This document shows, in pieces, positions 35,238 to 46,600 of a DNA stretch of 64,000 nt. The stretch comes from Molossus alvarezi (lineage: Eukaryota > Chordata > Mammalia > Chiroptera > Molossidae): NCBI GenBank assembly GCA_037176705.1, contig CM073907.1, positions 10,013,001 through 10,077,000 of the forward strand. Reading direction: 5' to 3'. Position numbers and translations under genes: made by a program. Every line of letters starts with the position of its first letter. Position 1 is the stretch's first letter. The notes below the pieces were generated by a model, which did no database searches, was not told where the DNA came from, and saw nothing but the letters and a program-made list of their open reading frames with translations.

Positions 35238-35477
35238 AAAGCAACTAGTGTCCGGCCGATGTGGCTCAGTGGCTGAGCGTTGCCCCATGCACCAAGAGGT
35301 CGCTGGTTCGATTCCCAGTCAGGGCACATACCCAGGTGGTGGGTCCGATCCCCAGTAGGGGGCGTGCAGGAGGCGGCCAATCGACGTTCTCGCTCATCGA
35401 TGTTTCCATCTCTCTCTCCCTCTCCCTTCCTCTCTCTCTAAAATCAATAAAGGGAAAAAATATTTTAAAGCAACTAG
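35238..35477 (+). mobile_element. Ves SINE, class B, with exact TSD and CTCF-like core
   Basis: The element is at 35249-35466 (GTCCGGCCGATGTGGCTCAG to AAAATCAATAAAGGG plus tail). AAAGCAACTAG is repeated at 35238-35248 and 35467-35477. CCAGTAGGGGGCG at 35352-35364 fits the CTCF core consensus at all 13 positions. Confidence 0.97.
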
Positions 35478-35628
35478 CAAGACATCCTGGAAACTTTTTG
35501 AGGAAAAGCTAAAAATTGTTAGAAAATTATAATACTGAGAAGCACATACTGCACTTTGCTCTCTGTGAGAAAACCCATATCCACTGTTTTGCAAATATTT
35601 TCTTCAAGCCTCTACCACTGTACCACTG

Positions 35629-35900
35629 AGTCCTTTTTTTTTTTTTTTTTTTAATCCTCACCTGAGGACATTTTTCCATTTATCTTTAGACAGATTAGGA
35701 GGGAGGGAGAGAGGGGGAGAGAGAAACATCGATGTGAGAGGGACACATCGAGTGGTTGCCTCCTGTGCAAACCCAACCAGGACCGGGGACAAACTGCAAC
35801 CGAGGCACATGCCCTTGACCGGAATCAAACTGGGTCTCATTGGTCTGCAGGCTGATACTATAGCCACTGAGCAAAACTGGCCAGGGCAAGTCCTTTTTTT
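35629..35900 (-). mobile_element. Ves SINE, class A, with TSD
   Basis: Reverse copy at about 35641-35888: poly-T, the perfect fold-back TCCTCACCTGAGGA at 35655-35668, CATCGATGTGAGAGGGACAC and the head AGCAAAACTGGCCAGGGC. AGTCCTTTTTTT is present at both edges (35629 and 35889). Confidence 0.95.
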
Positions 35901-36236
35901 TGATGGTGTCTTTTGGATGAGTAGAATTTTTTGTTGCTGTGTTTGTTTTTTACTGAGGTGCAATCTAACTTGGGATTGTTTTCTTTCATGTCTATTGCCT
36001 TCTGGGTCCTCTCTAAGAAAATTCCACTTGCCCCCAAGTCACAGGTGAAGATGTAAAGAGTGTTACCCATCAGAAAGATATAACAATTATAAACATATAT
36101 GAATCTAACAGAAGAGACACAAAATACAGTACATGAAGGGAAACAGACCAAACTGAAGGTGAGAGATTGACAATTGAACATTATTTAGTTGGAGACAAAA
36201 ACACCCCACTTTTAATGATGGATTGAAAACTTTGTA
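35901..36236. other. Unique stretch
   Basis: No gene or repeat recognised between two SINEs. Confidence 0.35.
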
Positions 36237-36472
36237 GCAAATAGTCCAGCTGGTGTGGCTCAGTGGTTGAGCATCGACCCATGCACCAAGAGGTCACCAG
36301 TTCGATTCCCAGTCAGGGCACATGCCCAGGTTGTGGGCCCGATCCCCAGTAGGGGGCGTACAGGAGGCGGCCAATCGATATTCTCTCTCATGATGTTTCT
36401 ATCTCTCTCTCCTTTCCTCTCTCTAAAGTCAAAAAAGGAAAAAAGAATTTTTTTTTTAAATTTCAGCAAATA
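36237..36472 (+). mobile_element. Ves SINE, class B, with TSD and CTCF-like core
   Basis: The element is at 36245-36464. AGCAAATA is repeated at 36237-36244 and 36465-36472. CCAGTAGGGGGCG at 36346-36358 fits the CTCF core consensus throughout. The second GATGTTTC motif has lost its ATC (CTCATGATGTTTC). Confidence 0.95.
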
Positions 36473-37579
36473 CAAAGGAGAAAACTTGAGAGATACTATA
36501 TATACATCAACCAGAGCCAGCAGACACCTAGAGTACAAAAAGCAATGAACACCTAAGCCATTTGCTCTGAAACTTCAGTTTTTCCAGCCCCACGGAAAAC
36601 CCACTGCTGTGCCAATAAATTTTGAGTCTCATTAAAAAAACCAACACAGCACTCAGCAAATGCTCATTAAAGTCTGTCTAATAAACAACAAAATCAATTA
36701 ATAAGTGGATGAAGTATAGGTGCATTTGCAGTTTTCATGCGATCAAATTCTATTTATCATGATTTGTACCTTCTGTAGGTTTTAGTTTTTCTTTTCTCAA
36801 TGTGCTCTTAAGACGGGTTGAGGAAAATGTGTCTCCCATTGACTCTCCAAGTAATTTTTTAAACTGTTTGGGTCACACATTGAAAATGTGAACATCCCAT
36901 CATGAGGCTTTGGATGGTAGCGTGTTACTGCTTCCGGGAGAGAACCGAGTTTCATTGTCTGTGTCTCTGTTTATCACCTGTCTCACCCATCACTCTGCGC
37001 TCCTGTCTGTTTAAAAGTTCTCGCCCAACGAGGGAAACAGCAAAGACAAAGTGATTTCATATCAGCTCCATGGATGCCCACATCCCATCTTGCGCAGAGC
37101 GTTGCCTGTTGGGTTGGAATAAGATCTGTGTGTTTTACCCATTTTTCCAACTTAACTCCATGTTGAGCACAGACGCCTCCCTACTTGGATGTTTGATCAA
37201 AGCTCTCACTTACGAGGGAACAGAATGACTCCCACTGGGGTAGAGTAGCCACAGAGATTGCTGCTAAATTACCATCGTTTTCACCAAATCACCTTTCAGA
37301 TACCATCTCTCCAGCTGGTTACCTAGAGAAGATATTAAGCGAGGGAGCAGAATGAGCCAATGCAGCTCCTTAGGAGTCAGGTCACCAGGCCTGATGCAGT
37401 GAACTGAATGCATCATTCATCCGGAGTCCTTCTGGAAGGCATTGCTGTGAAGGGCTGAGATCATAAATCCAGCCTCTCCGAGTGTGAAAAATCCTCTTTC
37501 TCGTAGTGAATGCCTGCACAAGTCTGACTAAGGTGACCACTTCCATGAAATGACTCAAATTATGCTTTTGATGCTTTAG
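36473..37579. other. Unique stretch
   Basis: Over 1 kb with no recognised interspersed repeat and no credible coding frame. A conserved element is possible but cannot be shown. Confidence 0.35.
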
Positions 37580-37822
37580 AAGTATAATTAATACAGCCCA
37601 GTCGATGTGGCTCAGTGGTTGAGCGTCAACCCATGCACCAGGAGGTCACTGGTTCGATTCCCGGTCAGGCACATGTCCAGGTTGTGGGCCAAATCCACAG
37701 TGGGGGGCGTGCAGGAGGCGGCCAGTCAATGTTCTCTCTCATCGATGTTTCTATCTCTCTCACCCTCTCCCTTCCTCTCTCTTAAAAAAAAATCAATAAA
37801 GAAAAAAAGTATAATTAATACA
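37580..37822 (+). mobile_element. Ves SINE, class B, with exact 16-bp TSD
   Basis: The element is at 37596-37806. AAGTATAATTAATACA is repeated exactly at 37580-37595 and 37807-37822, which suggests a fairly recent insertion. The CTCF-like core is altered here (CACAGTGGGGGGCG). Confidence 0.97.
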
Positions 37823-38158
37823 AACTTAAAACTTTTAAAAAGCATGAGATTTGAGGGTGAAAGCTTATTTTGTGGTCTTAATTATAATCAACCAGATTGA
37901 CTTTGATGCCAGTTCATCACTGTAAAAGTTCAAGGAAACTGTTCGTGACATCCAGATTTTATATGACCATGTTACAAAACATTGGATACCTAATTAAAAA
38001 TGAGGGCCTCAGTGCAAAAATTACTTCAAAGGAGACCAGTTTTGGGGACCAGCATTGTAGCTCACACACGAAAGTCTGGTTTTAGTAACCAGCAGTGTTT
38101 CAATATTATGAGATTACATGTCTTGTTCTACATTAGCAAATTAATAACTATTCTTAGT
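37823..38158. other. Unique spacer between inverted SINEs
   Basis: No gene or repeat recognised. Confidence 0.35.
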
Positions 38159-38342
38159 TTTTATATGTTTTTATTGATTTTGTTTTTGGAAGAGAGAAAG
38201 AGAGAGAGAAATATCAATTGGCCGCCTCCTGCATGCCCCCTACTGGGGATCGGGCCCACAACCTGAGCATTTGCCCTGACCAGGAATTGAACTGGTGACC
38301 TCTTGGTGCATGGGTCGACGCTCAACCACTGAGCCACACTGG
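38159..38342 (-). mobile_element. Ves SINE, class B, truncated head, CTCF-like core
   Basis: Reverse copy from TATATGTTTTTATTGATTTTG to GAGCCACACTGGG; the last head bases are lost. TGCCCCCTACTGG at 38234-38246 is, in reverse, a perfect CTCF core match. It is inverted relative to the SINE at 37596. Confidence 0.93.
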
Positions 38343-38379
38343 GTTAGAATCGGTCTTTTTACTCTAAATTCAAAATGGT

Positions 38380-39430
38380 GGCAGAATGCAGAACATGAAA
38401 GAATTTAAAACTCTTAAAAAATGTTAATGTGAGTAAATGCAACTCTAATTTACTGGCAGATATTAAAGGGCACCCTAACTTAGATGATCAAATAAGCATT
38501 TAACTATGATTTAGATTTAATCAAACAATTATGTACATTAACTTATAATTGATCATTATTAAATGTATAATTAGTGAGCTTGAATAACCAAGGAAAAGAT
38601 AAAAATCTATCATTAATCTATTGTTCACTCTCAATATGTAAAATTCTAATAATCATTGCCATATAATATAATTATGAAGTTATAAATATAAATTAGATTA
38701 CTTGAAAGATGGATTTAAAATCCTTATGCATTTTATCTAATTACTATAAATTTGATTATGGATACATAACTAAACTACAATATTGTATTTGAGAATGAAG
38801 CTTTTCTGACTAAATCCTTGAGCGCTAGTCTCAAGCTGTTTAATTTTATAATGCTTGAGCAGTCGATGGCAAAAAAATAAAAAGAGAATAAGACAAAAAT
38901 GTAATTAATAGATTATAGCTAAACGAGTTCACACGCACAAAGATAAGAACCAAGGAAAGATAAGATGTGCTGTAGGATTAAAATAGTCTGATCAAGTTAA
39001 AGTATCTTTTGTTTTTATGAGAGCTCCTGATTGATTATTCCTTTTGCTATGAGCAACCTCCTAATTATAATTAAACTGGTGATATTCCTGGTCACAATCA
39101 TGCCTTCAAATAAGGCAGCATGACCCATGATGCAACCCACACCGTAGCAATTGCAGAGACAATGTTAATATCGAGAATGCACTTTCCCCTTCGGTACTGA
39201 AACCCTCATATTTTAGTGCCCAAAAATAACTTTTAAGAAACTGTAATTAAAGAGAAAAACTTCACATTAATTCAAGTTATTTCCATTTCAAATATTGGCT
39301 TTTATTTCATGCATAGGAGGAAGTTGAAAATTTGTTATTTTGGGGAAGTAATCTAACTCATAGTTAAGACCTAGAATCATAATAGGGATATTTCAGTTCC
39401 CACGCTCTACCTAGTAAATCTGTCAACTAC
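38380..39430. promoter_or_regulatory. AT-rich candidate regulatory block
   Basis: About 1 kb of strongly A/T-rich DNA without interspersed repeats, packed with ATTA/TAAT/ATTTAAT words (TTATAATTGATCATTATTAAA, CCTAATTATAATTAAAC). It lies directly before the 29-bp minisatellite. It could be an enhancer-like conserved element or simply a low-GC segment. Confidence 0.2.
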
Positions 39431-39455
39431 TCAAAGGAAAGTGCATGAATCTGAT

Positions 39456-39745
39456 GAGGAGCCCTGACTCAGCTACACCAATCAGAGGAGCCCTGACTCA
39501 GCTGCACCAATCAGAGGAGCCCTGACTCAGCTGCACCAATCAGAGGAGCCCTGACTCAGCTGCACCAATCAGAGGAGCCCTGGCTCAGCTACACCAATCA
39601 GAGGAGCCCTGACTCAGCTGCACCAATCAGAGGAGCCCTGACTCAGCTGCACCAATCAGAGGAGCCCTGACTCAGCTGCACCAATCAGAGGAGCCCTGAC
39701 TCAGCAGCACCAATCAGAGGAGCCCCGACTCAGCTACCCAAATCA
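39456..39745. repeat. Ten-unit 29-bp minisatellite with AP-1, E-box and CCAAT words
   Basis: Ten head-to-tail units of exactly 29 bp start at 39456 and then every 29 bp to 39717. Each unit begins GAGGAGCCC, continues TGACTCAGC (AP-1/Maf-like), then TGCACCAATCA (CCAAT box). TGACTCA is intact in eight units (lost in units 5 and 10). CAGCTG (an E-box) is intact in six (2, 3, 4, 6, 7, 8). CCAATCA is intact in nine (lost in unit 10). There are no spacers, so this is not a CRISPR array. Confidence 0.98.
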
Positions 39746-39819
39746 GCCCAGTGGGAGAATTAGAAGAAACTGTGGAATATCACCTTTCCCTGATGTGGCC
39801 CCTCAACTAGGGATGTAAT

Positions 39820-41490
<1,671 letters not shown>

Positions 41491-41600
41491 AAATTTTTTT
41501 TTCTTTTTCATTAAGTTTATTGGGGTGACATTGGTTAGTAAAATTTTATAGGTTTGAAGTGTGCAATTCTATAATTCATCATCTGTACATAGCAGGGAGA
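41491..41600 (-). mobile_element. L1 3' end, antisense, truncated
   Basis: A poly-T-rich start, then AAGTTTATTGGGGTGACATTGG, TTAGTAAAATTTTATAGGTTT and TGCAATTCTATAATTCATCATC match the antisense L1 3' terminus. Only about 110 bp are present. It is inserted into or beside the older ORF2 remnant. Confidence 0.88.
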
Positions 41601-42542
41601 AATGGTGGCCCGTTTACTTGTCTCAATGGTCTCATCTCCATGATCATCGCTGCAACACAAGGTCAAAAATCACAGAAGAACAAAGGGACAAGTAGGGAGC
41701 TTCTATACACTTGGGTGTCCCGGCCACGCACTAGGGGTTCACCAGGGGACCCATGACACCTCCATTCTGACCGAAACCTTGAGGAAGATGGCAGAGCTGC
41801 TGAACGACCTGTAAAATGCTTTTCAGGATTTGCTTCATGAGAGACCGACCTTCTGCTGCGTTAGCTACAGGTAACAATACGCTGCAGTTTGGATGTACAT
41901 GACGTCACGTGTCTCTCTCCGTTGTTCTATGTTATTGTTCCAATTAGGACACTTTTGAGAGTGAAAGAGGTGCTGTGACAATTATTCCAAAACAAGAGGC
42001 TTTGAACAAGATTGTCTCGTGCTACCTGGGACCTGTGATCACCCTGCCCATCCATGACCAGGTCCTTCACTCTTGCTCGCTCTTAAACTGGTAGGATGAT
42101 AAAATAACAACAACAATAACAATAGCACTACTACTACTAGTACTAATAATAATAGTAATAAGAGCTATTTAGTAGAAAATGGCCAAGATTTGCTGTTTTA
42201 ATGGATGGGATGATTTCAAAATGGGGTAATTGTTTTCAAAGACATTTTTCCCAGCAGCTAGACCCAGACGCACATGTACAGTGCATGTCTACACACACAT
42301 GTATATAACTGTGCATCCATGCTCAATGGGTGTAGCCACGTATTTTTCATGTGGTCCATAGAGGGTAGATTTTCTGGATATCCCTCGCCCAATCCTGCCT
42401 GCTCTCCTATGGGTGGCCCACGATGTCTTTTTCCGCGAGTTTTTGTCCAGCTGATTCTCAAAGGCTTTGTCTGTCTAGAGATTAGTGCAGAGATGAAAAG
42501 GGGTGTCTTTCTTGCTGGGCTCCTTGCTCCACAGACAGTTGC
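41601..42542. other. Unique stretch
   Basis: No gene recognised. A small ACTACTACT/AATAATAAT patch lies at about 42100-42165. Confidence 0.35.
41900..41911. promoter_or_regulatory. Overlapping CRE and E-box
   Basis: TGACGTCACGTG contains a full CREB/ATF palindrome (41900-41907) overlapping a CACGTG E-box (41906-41911). Two CpGs are retained. Function is not shown. Confidence 0.25.
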
Positions 42543-42629
42543 GTGGGGGTGTGGCTCTTTGTGGGGGTGTGGCTCCCCGTGGGGGTGTGGCTCCCGTGGG
42601 GGTGTGGCTCCCCTTGGGGTGTGGCTCCG
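42543..42629. repeat. Five-unit GGGTGTGG minisatellite
   Basis: Five units of 17-18 bp begin at 42543, 42561, 42579, 42596 and about 42614. Each holds GGGTGTGGCTC, the complement of a CACCC box (CCACACCC), the KLF/Sp recognition type. Four units have a G5 run. Confidence 0.93.
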
Positions 42630-42766
42630 TTCTCTCTACACCTTCCATCCAAATGTGTGACTCCACTTGAGTTCTGTAGCTTCTTCATTTCAAAAGTGAC
42701 AATCCCCTGTCTCGTGTGGCTGTCGGGAGTTTCAGCTCATGAGAACAATGATTAGGAAAGGAAAAA

Positions 42767-42888
42767 AAAGCATTAACTTTGTTTTTTTTGGTACGTGCCC
42801 CTAGTGGGAACCAAACCCGGGTCTCTCTGGTCCGCAGGCCGACGCTCCAACCGCTGAGCCAAACCAGCCAGGGCAAAGCATAAATTTG
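42767..42888 (-). mobile_element. Head-only class A Ves element with TSD
   Basis: Reverse element at 42782-42874: T8, GGTACGTGCCCCTAGTGGGA, then the head ending AAACCAGCCAGGGC. AAAGCATTAACTTTG at 42767-42781 and AAAGCATAAATTTG at 42875-42888 form an imperfect duplication. As at 12692, body and pyrimidine-rich part are missing. Confidence 0.85.
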
Positions 42889-43200
42889 TAAACCTGTTCC
42901 ACACCGCGTGCTCGCCTGGAACCTCCCCTGCTGCATCACTCGGGGTTGCGCGGGTACATTTTTGGAATGCTCTCCTGCCTGTCGAACCTAAACTCAGTGA
43001 CAATGTTTTCTTAATGTGCTCCTTTCAGAATGAAATCGAAGCCTGAGTATTTCTATATGCAAAGATACAATGTTTATAATCTCATGCACTGTACTAGCTG
43101 ACCTCTCAATTCTTGTGTGAGAGCTGAGTCCCCTAAAATGCACTTAGTCAGAGACAAATAACTCAAAAATATATAAACATATATTTGATAAGCCTGTTCT

Positions 43201-43281
43201 CGTAGGAAGGAAGAAAGGGAAGGGAGGAAGAGAGAGGGAGAGAGAGGGAAGGAGGGAGGAACGGAGGGAGGGAGGGAGACA
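43201..43281. repeat. GGGA/GGAA polypurine tract
   Basis: About 80 bp on the + strand are almost all purine, built from GGAA, GAGA and GGGA units. Confidence 0.95.
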
Positions 43282-43559
43282 GGGTGAGCACATTTGATAA
43301 TCATATGATAATAACAATAAAAAGAAAAAGCACCGCAGAAAGTGAAATCGAAACACCCAGCTCAAACCTTCCCCTGTCTGCACAGAGCTCCCGGTCAGAC
43401 CGACTCAGCCCAAGCCATTGTCACAAGGCCGCTGCAATCAATACAGAGGCCACTTGGTCCAGGGGGAATGTCAGCTCCTTATTTTCTAGACAGACGTCCG
43501 AGTTGGGGGTGTGACAACCCCACACAGGCGCCCTTCGGATGCACATTTACAAAGATGGT

Positions 43560-43690
43560 GCGTGGAGAACATTATTCCCCGCGCGCATCTGCTCCAAACC
43601 GACCGCCCCGCGCCTCCACATTGACCAAAAGTTCCCCTGCCTTCTCGGGATGATGAATAATTCACCCGCGGGCTCCGGAGAGGCCCAGCA
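43560..43690. promoter_or_regulatory. CpG-rich patch
   Basis: CCCCGCGCGCATCTG, GACCGCCCCGCGCC and ACCCGCGGGCTCCGG give dense CpGs over about 130 bp. This is too short for a standard CpG island, and no transcription start signal is evident. Confidence 0.25.
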
Positions 43691-46600
43691 AAGAGGCTCC
43701 TATCTTGTCACAACCAAGATATTTCCCTAATCTGGAGACATCTAAGAAGGTCCCTGAAACGTGCGTTTATGTATCATCTTGAAACCGAATGCGTGTCCGT
43801 GTGAGTGGGTGTCTCGTGGGATAAATTTCAGGAGGACAGGGACGGAGTCGGTGTCATTTGCTGGGTAGAGTGCATTATACATTTTGGTGGCTTTTCCTGG
43901 GAATCACACATTTCGAAAGCGGCAGAAACACATCAGTGACGTTGCTGCATTTCTCTCCCGTCTCAAGAAAGGGCACACGTAATGAAATGTAGGGCACTTC
44001 GCTGTCAGTCAGAGATTGCCCGTTTATTAATTTGGGGGAGGGGGGGCTCCCTACTCTTGGTGTGTGCCCTGAAGTCTAGACATCTGCTACTCTTTTTTCT
44101 TTTTGGAAATAACTCCCCATGTCTCGAGTCGGAGAAAAAGCTGAGGCTTTGCTCTGTGGGTCCCTCTCAGCCACACTAGTGTCCCTGCGTGGGAAGCCAG
44201 GACGGCCATCGCGGCAGGCGGAACGCCCACGCCATGAAAACCCGGGTCATCGTGTGCGCCGGGAAGTGTAATTGGAAGTAAAATGTGTAATGAACATGGA
44301 CATTTCTGGGCCTGCTCCTGGCAGCAGCCATCTTGCTGAGAAATTATATTTGTTCCACGGGTAACCTGGGAGAAGGGTTCTAGGCGTCCAGGTGCCAGCT
44401 TCCAGCCCGAAGTAAATGGGGTGAAAGTCGGAGGGAGCGCTTGCATGCTGACCCTTTTGTCGCCGGGCATGTCCCCAACACATGTGCCCTGGTGCAGACC
44501 AGTCACAGCAAGGCGACCGGCCACATGTAGCCCTCGCTAAGCCTTTATTAGTGATAACAAAGCATCTCCCCTTCTCCAAATCCCTGTCCCTTTCACTCAC
44601 GCGGGTGAGTTTCCTGCACAATCGGGCTTTTCAGACGCTGTGGTCTGTTCGTCCAGGCTGAAACGTGAAGGATACTCATCGTCTCTCATGTTATTTCTCC
44701 TTTGAGACCACGGGGATCTTTTTGTCTCCCCCTCAAAAAAGCCCGTGATCGCAGATAATCCTCAGACTTGAGCGGGGGTGAACTTTGCTGACTTCTTCGG
44801 TTCAGATGTGAGGACAGCATTTGAAAACGAGATGCTGTCTGGCATCCGAAGGACAGCTCCCCCTTGCTGAAACCTGGGTGTCGTCTGCAGTCAGGCTGGC
44901 TGGAGGCGCCTGTCCTGACCTGGGCAGGGTGAGTCGGGCCAGAAGTGTCACTGAGAGAATCATCTTGGAAGAGAATTCCTCTGGCATTTTATAAAGGGCA
45001 AAGGCAAGCGAGTTCTTTCCGAGTTCTTTTCGGTTGCTTCTCTCGCACGATCCTAAATCTCAGCTGCCAAAGCGACAGGATTCCTGCATTCCTCCATCAA
45101 GGCAAAAGTTCCCGCTTTTATCCATTTTCTTCCCCACTGTTATTGAGGCTGACATGCACTGTCTGTGTGTCTACCTGCCCTGGAAGACAGTCGCCGTCCC
45201 TAACAGGGAAGGCACAAGCTCGCAAAGAAATACAGAAATGAAAGACCTGAGTAGATAAAACTTAGGAAAAGTGCCCACAACAAAGCACTATGGGAAATCC
45301 AGAAGATCCCAGCACTTCTGCGATTCATTGCTTTGGGCCTTAAAAACCCGGCTCCCATTGTCTAGATTCAGTAACCATGACATTGGCCCATCTTTTCCTA
45401 CCTGACCTTGTTTAGTGAGCTCTTTCCTATAATATGTTCTTTATTGCCCAAGGAATGCTCTCTGAATTTACTTTCTTTATGGAGTGATGATAAATCTTCA
45501 TGACATCCCTAATGATTCATCTCTTTGGGCGCCAGGCAGAGGGGTAACCATTGCTATAACGTGTACATTTCATTTAAGGTGAAACCAGAGATTTCCCAAT
45601 CAGAGAGCTCCGTAATGGTCACCGCGACCATTGTACCCTCTCCATAAACACACAGGATCGGGGCACACTTTCTGCCCAGAACAACCCATAACCATTCCAA
45701 TAAGCGGTTGCTTTTCATTTGGACACAATTAAACCACAGAGGGCCAGATGTAAATGTTCACCTTGGTCATAACATGGAAAGATTTAGTTGTTGTTGAAAC
45801 AGCCACCGGATTCTTGGATATATCTTACAGAAAACCGGTGATTTCATTTGGGACTCTGATTATGGTTTTCCAGGTTTTGCCACTTATCCTTTAAGATAAA
45901 AAGGTGAAAGAATTTAGGGGCGCTGCAATGACAGCGAGCCTCTTTATCTGGGGGTGGACAGCGGCGAGGCACTACAGAGACATTACGGACCACACATGTG
46001 CTTCTTGGTCCTGGATTTCAATCGTTCTAACAAGGTGTCCCTTAGGAATGGAACATCTCTGGGTCCCACGAGCTAAAAACACCTCTCTGAAAACGTTTCT
46101 GGGAATGAAATCTCTCCCCCATGCATCTGATCTGTGTAAATCACCGGTGTTCACTTCAATCAAACAGAAAACTCCACGAGCAAATTACAAACCCATACAA
46201 GAGAAGCCAGCAGCACGGAGGGAAAAAACCTTCTGGAAAAACACTTTTGAACTTTAGGGCACCAGACACAACCTCGGTCCAAGGAGCTGGAAGAAATGCA
46301 AGAGTTTCCTTCCTTTCTGTCTCTCTCCCTCCCTCTTCCCCCCCTCCCCCTTTAACAGACATATGTAGAGCATTTGTTTCCGTTTTATTTCTGCTGTCAT
46401 AATATGACGGTTTTATTCAGTTTTTAAACATGCTTCAGCTGGAAACGCTACATCTTTAAATCAGGCAACCCTGGCGTCTGTGTGAATTCCCTTGCTGCAC
46501 TCCCTCACCTTACCCAGGTGCATGTTAAATCAGTATTAATGACAATATCATTCTTGTGCAGTCATCTCCTGCCTGCAATTTGGTTTTAATTACCCACCAC

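Noticed and set aside
33906..37806. tRNA-like sequences with A- and B-box words
   Set aside because: These are tRNA-derived heads of Ves SINEs, followed by SINE bodies and A-rich tails, and lack a foldable mature tRNA with a proper 3' end.
39456..39745. Regular 29-bp direct repeats resembling a CRISPR array
   Set aside because: Units abut with no spacers, no cas genes exist, and the surrounding DNA is mammalian. It is a minisatellite.
42274..42660. 128-residue Cys/Gly/Trp-rich frame
   Set aside because: Its repeats come from the GGGTGTGG minisatellite; several frames are open there for the same reason.
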